Below the pieces are notes generated by a model. It saw only the letters and a program-made list of their open reading frames with translations, did no database searches and had not been told where the DNA came from. From positions 1 to 49,617 of the forward strand of contig JAKSNH010000013.1 in assembly GCA_024399955.1 (NCBI GenBank): DNA of 49,617 bases, read 5' to 3'. Positions 35,901-42,262 of this stretch are shown one piece after another. The position numbers and the translations under genes were made by a program. The number at the start of each line of letters is the position of its first letter. Position 1 is the first letter of the stretch. The DNA comes from Paludibacteraceae bacterium (GTDB lineage Bacteria; Bacteroidota; Bacteroidia; Bacteroidales; Paludibacteraceae).

Positions 35901-36006
35901 TTGAATCTTCAAAAAAATCATTGCCCCATGCATATACGTTAGAGGGGACGTTGACCAGTAGCATCAAACCGGCTACTAAATAAAATATATGTTTTTTCGT
36001 TTCCAT
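26935..36006 (-). CDS. Giant secreted LamG/regulatory-like domain surface protein, 3023 aa
   Basis: A signal peptide (cleavage near NVYA, ~26) is followed by beta domains, a fibronectin-III-like segment (~600-660: THTLIKWEADGEPTYFIVLRG), carboxypeptidase-regulatory-like or SdrB-like domains (~665-830: GYIDGNITYSNGNKMANIKVG, DADGYYKFDSI), a long unfamiliar region rich in N/S/T/Y (~1200-1550, with YNYSYTTT repeated) and two LamG-like jelly rolls (~1990-2130 with FSIDLVVYPDAD; ~2200-2340 with GAWHTLGLVVSRG). A C-terminal module (~2660-2860: YKGWNWISFNVQP) precedes the shared tail (KVIDHGILYIHRNGNVYDAQG). It is probably an adhesin-like or matrix protein at the surface. No T9SS component gene is in the window. 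It is cotranscribed with the LRR gene upstream (19-base gap). Confidence 0.92.
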   Translation of the reverse strand: METKKHIFYLVAGLMLLVNVPSNVYAWGNDFFEDSTNFYAYYDGLNGVDLSLLVWSEGDYDHWAENDTTPKYKNTDMYRTYVEYSINDKPIKRTEMNNWTKLFYYNGDRYENKKDPGMAWFYAADKNKDYFFFATPSGASQERRLENAGDKIQIKHAQDKRRSITFNLRWAVPDTIKGYLTIRVHVYDRNYLQGHRWVHTYYLLHNEKIEKGDRPELMEPMLLMGGEDPREAGKMLVPYTVPDSVIKLTTSSNSNPIPNPSPIGTLEVPTSNSREKFYITATVEKISGEQITYQSNSIIIPAYHQIKDFTVKPKMETIRGKSNSSYSINTGYKLLSWEIENPKDTDAMPMDFFEIERAYKSDFSDAEQLLPTLYEYGKAFYEYVDSTTINNPYGGDSIFYRIRRMSASSFGWKGHRYADSCTYIGRVKQIGLNLYKNNSTPYAAFRDCATDSAINNNKIDLTGQLIWPDANSGLTTAWDPNTKIEVILWDNGDDPATAATDAKTIVIDKNKLYKTVYENQLIIEFGCEEELPKTCRDYDLSVRLNTDATRFDNPEETEVWFYPKRRTKAVEMTSVDASDGAKAHPEHTLIKWEADGEPTYFIVLRGDEKGSIFDTIATCDGSTKWYNDTQGVPGQRYTYMVKAVTLCSGDKMDTKATDIGFRSRYGYIDGNITYSNGNKMANIKVGLYKGNTIIDSVKTDADGYYKFDSILYDLGENGSTYEIGVRDRLLSFRPASGGVGPIQVTLTANNSVVHHADFLSDNYQRYSGRVLYTGTTIPVRDAYFLINGQVVKSSGDTIRSDASGNFSLSVPDGPDFTLTVAKKGHKFANDGQLIVDRKIELNARGKSQDGIHFWDNTRVRLIGRLAGGDVQGLKPLGFGLSKNNLGDSLKLVFELEGDNIAHFVYDEKDLTKKTRDTIINHKADSSQQTRIRFEEKRIIVRPDSATGEYMIDLPPVKYRIVEASANGYATLFSAGRTAETKDLTFSLIPKQDFYENREVQYHDTYSVIYHAPATIKVAQLRYGMPIDFYGEEAVMGYTLSQSRIDSVYTHKDKKYVFGYPVYLSGLRYSFRIYACEEYHYNNDINRPMDVVSLGGHKFTMYNGLLSGTSIVKGQLNNEGYCNVTVDVANESFGAVGTDALKHIDVSVNINGQDVHAQPIQAFVLGNRITGADAMTKIGEAITVDDVLRDPPGSNSYAWIEKGATYNSSYSMNNSFDASFKVSMSTGANITTASGTVVPNAMSTLTVSQALRQKTWPLFSLSCGYTNNSTYNYSYTTTERIQTGSNNNIMGADATIFIGHTVNAYAMHSEVFTTVDAATLSLMQASIATGETKIIKQKDPSSPALIVTRDLAFTMDPSPVRFVYTQDHIVNQVIPQLVADMSSLFVTGTKESVQQVADSTNKRVYWAETQNGDFVYNADTIKYTIVEPKKWSVQGFKKPPFVNEVHSYIKSISRWLDILYENERLEAYGTTSMFRVGGYSVSANTTVTYNETGSAGYNYSYTTTNPTPDLNFFQGAEDLIRLLVNLIKADPSNIDSMSFYTSMFGNSLKIDISPNLNIRGNKTSGNNQSQNRTIGFTLSQAEYGYIDVDVYSLAGTVDFNTNNPTKNWRENASNFLTKDSLNTGNYDCSDFIYVLRGGATRCPWIGENKTQFFHPGTMLDPATVKLDEAHLEVNQHEVSGVAADGVAVFDLQIWNESEAAPGVANGPHNFVLKLLEGSNRNGAKASIDGLALTGMGRNFYLEPGQVIHKKLEVRQGAVALDYDSLKLCLMSDCDTSNYANQYVSVHFLPASSPVHIATPDDKWVMNTNSPYDKQGYYLPVVIDGFDPDYANFDHIELQYKLSTQSENNWVTLCSYYVDSVYYKKASGNKQMFSKSAGRIDNIHFYGERDPMEQRYDLRAVSYCRYGTGYVTKASEPVSGIKDTRRPELFGNVSPANGVLTQQDYISVPFSEPIAYNYLDEDNNFQVIGFKNKADYFSTPTLTFSGNSNSYARTQTARDLSHGDFSIDLVVYPDADSRNTRMAFFSTGQPASDIEQAIEFGYTGKQLYAHICETEILSDPINLPNNFARVILTYSAKTGDVYLYVGTDKVGSGKAQITAFNAAPLTFGLGMNNLHPFKGRMAESRIWSKALTFGERTATNNTCLTGYENGLLAYYPMIEGYGKTAYDKAHSANAILNDLTWSMPEGLAIRTSGEGVQLASQWFNNSADADYTLLFSFRSDPLKPFSNDALLFGDVNAKNAATNKQIGIFMTQTGQIVLVADSVNKLVADGNYNDGAWHTLGLVVSRGFNYTHLYIDDKLKAHADGQFFGAWAMSQTILGRNFNGYFDELSIWEFAMPQSYLSEFTTYAPNGQEFGLRCYLPFDQRIKNASSIYETHYSRYNACLYYNSDNREWYAKQDTVVVSELDDKSTTKDVCPLIRESEYEKMRFSWTSRDNDLVINLKMPDAEVNHKNIFFSLRDVEDLQGNRLLSPIAWSVYLDRNVIRWDEQNLWIIKSAGPMDTVVYTTITNYSGETKPFVITGLPEWLTVDEPIGTLQPQEQRVLAFTISGDLNAGDYVVPVALTDEADLSDQMLINVRINAVSPSWSVPNSYNLNMNLIGTVHLQDEARGSYIDTDTRDIVGAFYGNTCVGMQSITSKVGSNANLYIKVYGDDKMDRRELSLRLWQASTGKTFVLKPENEVIRFVPDTVYGSVQKPVQLRVADLRVQNIPVYKGWNWISFNVQPTDINSSFINVGGFSSGNQIKTYRTKDNASVYTSNGWSNNIQLDYHNIYMLKVTADMMVLEIRGSAADKVPELTFGGGWNNLPCLFEANTPIDAAMADYFNVAKDGDIITGYYQFAVFDNKQWVGSLETLIPGEGYMLYRQLKDAVTVHFNPVAPASAPRKKVESERESDALRASESRTYSTVMPIVATLEENQPVTCPDDAILRAYAHDELVGEAQAVDGMWFLLVHAAEGSELTFTVTDDKGEEKQAANMLHYGALAPTGTVSNPYLIHFGESDLRKVIDHGILYIHRNGNVYDAQGALVK

Positions 36007-36025
36007 ATTCGTAATGTATTAGGCA

Positions 36026-39000
36026 TTAATGATTATCTATATATCCTTTGGTCGTGATACAAGTCCTATCGCCCACCTTACTTGAGCCTCCTTTCCAATC
36101 CTCTTTGATTTTCTTGTTGGCTTCTATACGCATTTGCGCTCTTGTGTAGAGGTCATAGGCCTCATCCTTTGTTTCGGCAAGTTGAATCAGTGCGCCATAG
36201 TCTGCTGCCACTTTTTGCAGATCGGGATCATTTCCTGCTTGTTTTCTCAATAGCGTGATATAGTTCTCTTTCAGCGCAATTAACTCAAAGATGTCTGTAA
36301 TCTTCTTCATTGCTTCTGTAAATAGTTGCTCTGCGTCCTGACGGAAATAGGCGTTTCGGATTTGCGGAGCATATTGTTCGGCTATCTGCTGAGCTTGAAT
36401 ATTCTCTCCTTTCGATTTCGCATAGTTGGCGAGAGAATCAATCAAATTTTGCTTATAAGCAGCAAGGGTTATTTTATCAATTTTACCCAACGCGGTATTG
36501 GTGTACTGTTGCACATCTTCTGAGTTATTGGCATAATTGTCGATAGAGTCACAATAGGCCGAAGCGATGGCTTTCGCCTCTTCGTTGTCTCCGGCTACGA
36601 GATAGAGGTATTGCTTGTTCTCCTCCGCCATCAGGTCGAAGAACTCAAGCCAACAACCTGTGAATCCGGTGCCCCTCCCCCCCCATTGACTATTCTTATA
36701 TATAGAGATTATGTCACGATTGGGGAGATAAACAGATAAGGCAGAATCTTTTGTGCCAAAAGTAGCCCCCACAAGCGTAGGTGGCGTAGGCGCAAGACAA
36801 ATGACCTCCCGAAGGGCGGTTCCGGCAAAGGCACCGTAGCGGAGTTCCTTAAGGGTGGATGGTAAATAGACCTTTTTCAGCGCGGTGTCGGTGTTGAAAG
36901 CATACACGCCGATAGTATCAACGCCTTCCGGTATGATGAGTTCATCCCTCAAATTATAACAATGACGGAAACAGTCATTCGGAATGATTTTCAGTCCGGT
37001 AAGCAAACTGAGGTGAACTAAATTCTGACATTCCATAAAGGCACCATTACCAATGCTTTGTACTCCTTCGGGAATAACGATGGAGTCCAACGCGCTGCAA
37101 CCATAAAATGCTCTATCGCCGATGGTTTGCAAATCTTCCCAGAACCTACTATTGGTCTGTTTCAGTTGGGTACAACCGCTAAAGGCATCGTTTCCTATAT
37201 ACTGTATGCTTGGCGGCAGAGAGACAGACTCTAACATGGTGTTATCCTTAAAGGCTTCTTCACCTATACCGGTAACTTGATAGAAACTTCCACTTATGGC
37301 AACCATGGTCGGAATAGTAATTATTTTCTCTTCAGGAATAACATACGTTAATTCCGCAGTAGAGGAAGAGGTGATTCGGTAGTTGACATTCGTGACAAAG
37401 GTAGTAAAATATTTACTCCAATCACTATTCTGATATGCCACTACAGCATCGTTACTCAAAAGATATACGATAACGTCGGCATCCTTATTATGCCCCTCAA
37501 ATGCCCCTTCAGCCAATGCCGGTGGTGTTTGCGACATGCTGATAATATATTTGAATGGGCATAATCCGAACGGACGATAACCGATTGAGTCAATCCCTTC
37601 ATGCAGATAGATGGTTTCTAATTTTTGGTTATTATAGAACATTCCTTCCGGGATATTTATCATCCAATCAGGAATGACTACTTCCTCCAATGCCATATTC
37701 TCAAAGGCATAAGTACCTATCTTAATAGCATCCGTACGTTCAGCAAACTGCAAATCTTTCAGTTGGGTGCAGTTCTTAAACGCCCAAGTACCTATTTCCT
37801 TCACCGAGGCAGGGATAGTGACGGAAGTTAATCCTGTCTCAAAGAAAGCACTCTGTCCTATCGTTGTGACGGAATTGGGAATAGTCACCGAAGATAAATT
37901 AGAGCACTGCCAGAAAGCATCCATTCCAATTTCCGTAACGGCAAAATTCATTCCTTGATAAGTAATCTGATTGGGAATAACAATGTTTCCAGTATAGCCA
38001 CCCTCTTTGGCAACTACCCGAGCCTTATTACCGTCAAAAAACTCATATTTCAAGTCTCCTACTACTACAGGGGGCATTGGTTTGAAACACGAGGCAGGAA
38101 GTTCTGACCAACTTTCTATATATGCCCCCGTATTAAATGTATACACGGTAGGTTGATTTGTAAAAATAGTGCCACCAACCCGCGAAGGAGGAGTGAGTGC
38201 ATAGCAATAAACGGATTGCAAATTGGAACTCTCCATGAAAGTTCCCCACTCAATCTGTTTGACAGAAGCGGGAATCACAATTGAGGTCAAACTAGTACAA
38301 GCCCGGAAAGCCATATTCTTAATTGTTGTGACGGAATTGGGGATATTCACCAAAGTCAAACTGCTGCATCGATTGAAAGTTTGTTCGGCAATCGTTGTGA
38401 CAGAATTAGAAATAGTGACTGACTTCAAATCTCTGCAACCCCAAAAAGCAGAATAACCAATCTCTGTGACGGAATTGGGAATCGTTATAGAGGTCAAACC
38501 GGCACCAAAGAAAGCCCTAATCGCAATTGTTGTGACGGAATTGGGAATCGTTATAGAGGTCAATTTGGAACAGTCCTCAAAAGCAGAATAATCAATCTCT
38601 ATGACGGAATTTGGAATAGTTATTGATGACAAACTCATACAATTTTCAAAAGCATGCATCCCAATCCATGTAATTTCTCCGCTACAAGTAATTGTACCTG
38701 TACCATTAGAGAACGTGTGACTGGTGATTGCGGGACCAAAAGTAATCGCGCCAATTTCCAAACTATAATTATACCCTGGCAATCTCTCCGAAGCGGTGTA
38801 GGTGATGGTGTTCCGCGGTATTGATATTGCAATACTTCCAAAATCCTTCCAACCATCGGCTTGTTGATAAAGGTCAGCTGTACCCATCGGCACATATAGC
38901 ATTGCTCCTGCGGGACCCGCACCGTTAGCAATCTCTTCAAACGCACTCCTATCAAGGGGAATTATTGACTGTGCATCTGTCCAATTGACAATCACCGAAA

Positions 39001-39379
39001 TCAAACCGGTGCAACCATAGAAGACATTAAAGGTCATTGCTTTGACAGAAGATGGAATCTCTATCGAGGTCAAACTTGTGCAATTTAAGAATGCATTTAT
39101 GTCAATCGTTGTGACGGAATTGGGGATATCTATTGAGGTTAAACTACGGCAATTGGAGAAAGCAGAAATTCCAATCTGTGTAATCTCTCCTTCACAAGTA
39201 ATCGTACCCGTACCATTGGAGAACGTGTGACTCGTGATAGCAGGACCAAACGTATATGCTCCTACACTTAGAGTTGTCCCCGGCAATTGTGCCGAGGCCT
39301 TGTAGGTAATTGTGTTTCCTGCGTGCAGCCCGATGCTACTTAGTAACACCGCCGCAAAAATAAATAGCATTTTTCGCAT
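36026..39379 (-). CDS. BspA-like leucine-rich repeat surface protein, 1117 aa
   Basis: Signal peptide MRKMLFIFAAVLLSSIGLHA. At least 20 Treponema-type LRRs of ~23 residues occur in blocks (~60-130, ~225-390, ~475-620 and ~690-880), with the core xLxSITIPNSVTTIGxxAFxxC. Two similar ~30-residue linkers (NTITYTASERLPGYNYSLEIG) start two of the blocks. The last ~200 residues are alpha-helical and charged (YKQNLIDSLANYAKSKGEN, then FTEAMKKITDIFELIALKENY), likely a coiled stalk. Unlike its neighbours it lacks the shared C-terminal tail. BspA-type LRRs usually bind host or bacterial surface proteins. The gene precedes the giant gene in the same operon. Confidence 0.93.
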   Translation of the reverse strand: MRKMLFIFAAVLLSSIGLHAGNTITYKASAQLPGTTLSVGAYTFGPAITSHTFSNGTGTITCEGEITQIGISAFSNCRSLTSIDIPNSVTTIDINAFLNCTSLTSIEIPSSVKAMTFNVFYGCTGLISVIVNWTDAQSIIPLDRSAFEEIANGAGPAGAMLYVPMGTADLYQQADGWKDFGSIAISIPRNTITYTASERLPGYNYSLEIGAITFGPAITSHTFSNGTGTITCSGEITWIGMHAFENCMSLSSITIPNSVIEIDYSAFEDCSKLTSITIPNSVTTIAIRAFFGAGLTSITIPNSVTEIGYSAFWGCRDLKSVTISNSVTTIAEQTFNRCSSLTLVNIPNSVTTIKNMAFRACTSLTSIVIPASVKQIEWGTFMESSNLQSVYCYALTPPSRVGGTIFTNQPTVYTFNTGAYIESWSELPASCFKPMPPVVVGDLKYEFFDGNKARVVAKEGGYTGNIVIPNQITYQGMNFAVTEIGMDAFWQCSNLSSVTIPNSVTTIGQSAFFETGLTSVTIPASVKEIGTWAFKNCTQLKDLQFAERTDAIKIGTYAFENMALEEVVIPDWMINIPEGMFYNNQKLETIYLHEGIDSIGYRPFGLCPFKYIISMSQTPPALAEGAFEGHNKDADVIVYLLSNDAVVAYQNSDWSKYFTTFVTNVNYRITSSSTAELTYVIPEEKIITIPTMVAISGSFYQVTGIGEEAFKDNTMLESVSLPPSIQYIGNDAFSGCTQLKQTNSRFWEDLQTIGDRAFYGCSALDSIVIPEGVQSIGNGAFMECQNLVHLSLLTGLKIIPNDCFRHCYNLRDELIIPEGVDTIGVYAFNTDTALKKVYLPSTLKELRYGAFAGTALREVICLAPTPPTLVGATFGTKDSALSVYLPNRDIISIYKNSQWGGRGTGFTGCWLEFFDLMAEENKQYLYLVAGDNEEAKAIASAYCDSIDNYANNSEDVQQYTNTALGKIDKITLAAYKQNLIDSLANYAKSKGENIQAQQIAEQYAPQIRNAYFRQDAEQLFTEAMKKITDIFELIALKENYITLLRKQAGNDPDLQKVAADYGALIQLAETKDEAYDLYTRAQMRIEANKKIKEDWKGGSSKVGDRTCITTKGYIDNH

Positions 39380-39398
39380 AATTGTTTAATATTTTTAG

Positions 39399-39599
39399 TT
39401 AATTATTAGTTTCGTTTAGATATTCATCCAATATATAGACATCGCTCATGGTCTGCAATCCATAACGAGGATCAATCAGCATTTTATAAACCTTACTCCG
39501 ATAGAATCTGTCGAGAGCCTGCTCTTCAGAAATATGCAACTCATCGGCTATCAACAATATAACACGGGCTATTTTTCGCCACAAAACATCATCTCTCAT
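39399..39599 (-). CDS. Small helical protein, DUF3791-like pair member, 66 aa
   Basis: Reads MRDDVLWRKIARVILLIADE, then HISEEQALDRFYRSKVYKML and SDVYILDEYLNE. It is soluble and mostly helical. Its start overlaps the stop of the 80-aa gene in ATGA. Such paired small genes are frequent in Bacteroidota and Clostridia, and some lie beside DUF3990 toxin-like genes; no such third gene is present here. A toxin-antitoxin or regulatory role is only a possibility. It ends 20 bases before the LRR gene start. Confidence 0.75.
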   Translation of the reverse strand: MRDDVLWRKIARVILLIADELHISEEQALDRFYRSKVYKMLIDPRYGLQTMSDVYILDEYLNETNN

Positions 39600-39838
39600 G
39601 TAAACTTAGCCTCCCTATTTTGTAACGTTTCTACTATATCGTCTGTAACATATTCCAAACTTTGGGTGTGCAGCATATCATAGTGGCGGAAAAGACGCTT
39701 ATGTATCAAATCCGTCTTCATCAGTCTCTGCTCCATACTTTGAGCCGGAATATTCATTTTTTGTGCACCATTTTCAATTGCCATCACTGCAAAATGCACT
39801 TTATCGTATGCTTCCGTTCTGGAAAATATTTTTCGCAT
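39596..39838 (-). CDS. DUF3791-like small protein, 80 aa
   Basis: Contains HYDMLHTQSLEYVTDDIVETL, a pattern I associate with DUF3791 (a helical domain ending in YDxLHTQS-D-I). It starts MRKIFSRTEAYDKVHFAVMA. Its leader is like that of the LRR gene (TTAATATAAAAATA, then ACAATTATGCGAAAA), although the proteins are unrelated. Coupled by ATGA to the 66-aa gene. Function unknown. Confidence 0.75.
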   Translation of the reverse strand: MRKIFSRTEAYDKVHFAVMAIENGAQKMNIPAQSMEQRLMKTDLIHKRLFRHYDMLHTQSLEYVTDDIVETLQNREAKFT

Positions 39839-39858
39839 AATTGTAGTGTATTTTTATA

Positions 39859-40146
39859 TTAATTATTATCGATTATTTCCCAATGACCACTATTCTTTCT
39901 TCCTTTCCGCCTAATCAGCCCTAAGTCTCGAAGCGTAGCTATATCACGTTCTATTGTTCGTGGCGTAACCGACACCGTAACCGACATCGAAACCGACAAT
40001 TCTTTGGCGGTTAAGAATGGATTTTCTTTTAATAAAGATAAAATCGTCTGCTGCCTTTCAGTCAGTTGGTATGTATTTTTATTCTCGTCTATTCTCGCCA
40101 GATTCTCGCCACGATTCTCGCCAAAACCATTACTTTTCGGTCTCTT
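39859..40146 (-). pseudogene. C-terminal winged-helix fragment of an AlbA/Schlafen-type ATP-binding regulator
   Basis: An open frame without a start codon, bounded upstream by two stops (40147-40152), reads GFGENRGENLARIDENKNTY, then LTERQQTILSLLKENPFLTA and RTIERDIATLRDLGLIRRKG. This is the repetitive GEN linker plus winged helix that ends many Bacteroidota ATP-dependent or AlbA-domain regulators; the N-terminal ~350 residues are missing. A 12-bp repeat (GTCGGTTACGGT-like, three units near 39967-39999) enlarges the recognition helix region. It is a decayed gene remnant, or less likely a short HTH protein read by frameshift. Confidence 0.7.
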
Positions 40147-40186
40147 TTATTACTCCGTTATTCAGCACGATTAGAAATCCGATGGG

Positions 40187-40456
40187 TTATTCTTGTACAT
40201 TATCAAACCGCTCTTGCGACTGCTTGATTTTTACAATCCATCTGCCGCCTTTGTTAGGGCCATCATGGGAAATGATTTGTTGCTGCGACAATTTGGCCAG
40301 TTGCATCTCAATTGCACGTGTACTTTTTCCCAATCGTTTTGCTATTGTTTCTGCCGTATAAATGGGATTATCCCGAAGTAACCTTACGATTTGTACCGAA
40401 GTTTTTTGTTTTTTCTCCGAAGTTTTTACGATTTGTACCGAAGTTTTGTGCGTCAC
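40187..40456 (-). pseudogene. Second winged-helix C-terminal fragment, 89 aa
   Basis: A GTG-initiated frame starting 13 bases after the stop of the 40470 gene reads MTHKTSVQIVKTSEKKQKTS, then VQIVRLLRDNPIYTAETIAK and RAIEMQLAKLSQQQIISHDG. It has the same linker-plus-winged-helix plan as the fragment just downstream but is a different sequence, so two regulator genes have decayed side by side. A direct repeat (ACGATTTGTACCGAAGTTTT) encodes KTSVQIV twice. It could still be translated as a small DNA-binding protein. Confidence 0.55.
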
Positions 40457-40469
40457 AGCGCTTTGCGCT

Positions 40470-41837
40470 CTATTTCAGTTCGTCAAAGACATTAATTGAA
40501 TACACAGCCGACATATCGTCGTGCATGTTGAACAGAAGAGTACCCTTTACCGGATTATAAACACACGACCAGTCCGTAACTTGACCGGGAATTTCCATAC
40601 CAAAATTACCCTCTTGCAGACATAACAAAGCCTGTTTTTCAGTCATGACGGGTGTATAGGCGCTCATCATTCTATGTACGCGAGTCTTATTGCTGAACGT
40701 ATTTTGCCAACGGTCGGTATTGAAGGTATAGTTGGCTTCCGGATTGGCATAGTAATTCTCGATACTATTGTATTCATAGGGCACCTGAGACAGAGAACCA
40801 TGAGTGCCTGCCATACGATCTTTTTCCCCCATTATATACAACGTATCTTTCCAAGCATGAGAAATGGAATCATAACGATTCCAGTACTCAAACACGCGAT
40901 AGTCGCCACTGGCATCTGCTACGAACCAGTGAACATTGGTTTTGGACAAAAGCGTGGTATAATTGTATTTATTGAACAGTCCTACTACATCTTTCACCGT
41001 TTGGCAAGTTGAAAGTATCAGATGATGCAAAACAGACAGCGTGATTTGCTCTTTATCTTTGACTTGCTGGTCAATAGAAGCAGGACGCTTGGTGTCACGC
41101 GGGAATTCAATTTCAGTTCCGTCTTGCGTGTTGGGCAACTGATAGGCAGCAAAGCACAAGCCATACTCGTTCATACCATCCATCACTGCCGTGTTTTGAC
41201 GCAACATAACATCAAGCTTAGTTTTGGGATTTAACAAGCAACTGTCCTTATCATAGACATTGGTACCGTTCCAACGCTGGGCATAGGCTATGTTGGAAAG
41301 CATCACACTTTTATACTCACCGGGACGCGGGTTTTTGTTGAATAAGATAACCATTGCACCGGGGATACCGTCCAAGTTACGTCCGAACAGCAATTCGCCA
41401 TTAGGATTTTTGCACACGAAACCCGAGCAGCCACGTGGAGCGTTGATGTACGGACCAAAGGCCATCTCTACGCTTCCATAGAATTCTCTGTTAACATCGT
41501 CATTGAACGGTTGAAAATCATTTACGGTATAACGGGGAGTCTTTACACCATCACGAATAAATTTCTCCCATGGGAAATGCACATCGTAATCCATAAAATA
41601 CACAAGACCCTTGGATTGCGGAACATAACGCAATGACCAAAGTGTTTTCTCAGAGTTGTCCAGAACATAGATTCCTGGGGTCAGTTGGCAGTCTTGCACA
41701 AACTCCACGCCGTTCTTACGGACATCAATGGGGTTGTCTAAAGGTGTTGGGATTGGTGTAGGTTCATTCTTGGATTCTTTACAACCCGTTAACGCGATGG
41801 CGGCAATAGCCATCAGTGCCAAAAAAATCTTTTTCAT
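40470..41837 (-). CDS. Ntn-hydrolase lipoprotein (choloylglycine hydrolase / peptidase C45-like), 455 aa
   Basis: Lipoprotein signal with lipobox LTGC (Cys19) and a Pro-rich spacer (PTPIPTPLDNP). The catalytic core starts at ~137 with RGCSGFVCKNPNGELLFGRNLD, the pattern of Cys-nucleophile Ntn hydrolases that cleave linear amides (bile-salt hydrolase, penicillin V acylase, C45 acyltransferase). Asn/Arg residues in VMLSNIAYAQRWNG and NEYGLCFAAYQLP fit the fold. Because the Cys is internal, maturation by cleavage before Cys137 would be expected. The substrate cannot be inferred. It is cotranscribed with the 132-aa gene (nine-base gap). Its signal-peptide DNA is nearly identical to that of the esterases. 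Confidence 0.8.
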   Translation of the reverse strand: MKKIFLALMAIAAIALTGCKESKNEPTPIPTPLDNPIDVRKNGVEFVQDCQLTPGIYVLDNSEKTLWSLRYVPQSKGLVYFMDYDVHFPWEKFIRDGVKTPRYTVNDFQPFNDDVNREFYGSVEMAFGPYINAPRGCSGFVCKNPNGELLFGRNLDGIPGAMVILFNKNPRPGEYKSVMLSNIAYAQRWNGTNVYDKDSCLLNPKTKLDVMLRQNTAVMDGMNEYGLCFAAYQLPNTQDGTEIEFPRDTKRPASIDQQVKDKEQITLSVLHHLILSTCQTVKDVVGLFNKYNYTTLLSKTNVHWFVADASGDYRVFEYWNRYDSISHAWKDTLYIMGEKDRMAGTHGSLSQVPYEYNSIENYYANPEANYTFNTDRWQNTFSNKTRVHRMMSAYTPVMTEKQALLCLQEGNFGMEIPGQVTDWSCVYNPVKGTLLFNMHDDMSAVYSINVFDELK

Positions 41838-41846
41838 AATTGTTTT

Positions 41847-42245
41847 TTATTTACTTATTTTCTTACCTTGAATGTCGTAATAAACATTATCCTTGACGAT
41901 AATAATCTGTCCACGATAGAGGTACTTACCTGCTTTATTGTCATTTAAGGCAGGGTCGATGACAAAGATTTCATCGATGCCGGTATCCTCTTGATAGACA
42001 CCTAAGCGTATATTTACGTCCGGTCCAATGGTAAGAGCCAGTTCGCATACGCCATTCACGAAGACACTTACCTCATCCATCGTATAGGTTACCGTAGGTT
42101 TAACCGTAAAGCGGAAGCATTGTTCCTCTATATTAGCATTCTTGACATAGATAGCGTCTGCCACAAAATCGGCAGCACAAACGGGGGCACTATTAAATAG
42201 TGCAGTAGCAACCAGTGCTACGAATAATATTAAAGATTTTTTCAT
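41847..42245 (-). CDS. Small secreted protein with shared C-terminal tail, 132 aa
   Basis: Signal peptide MKKSLILFVALVATALFNSA (cleavage near VCA). A single ~75-residue beta-rich domain (FRFTVKPTVTYTMDEVSVFV, then LGVYQEDTGIDEIFVIDP) is joined directly to the tail (KYLYRGQIIIVKDNVYYDIQG). It is the smallest carrier of the tail here, which makes it useful for deciding what the tail does. No known family is recognised. It lies between the esterase and the Ntn hydrolase in the same operon (17- and 9-base gaps). Confidence 0.85.
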   Translation of the reverse strand: MKKSLILFVALVATALFNSAPVCAADFVADAIYVKNANIEEQCFRFTVKPTVTYTMDEVSVFVNGVCELALTIGPDVNIRLGVYQEDTGIDEIFVIDPALNDNKAGKYLYRGQIIIVKDNVYYDIQGKKISK

Positions 42246-42262
42246 AACTTGCTTGATTTACA

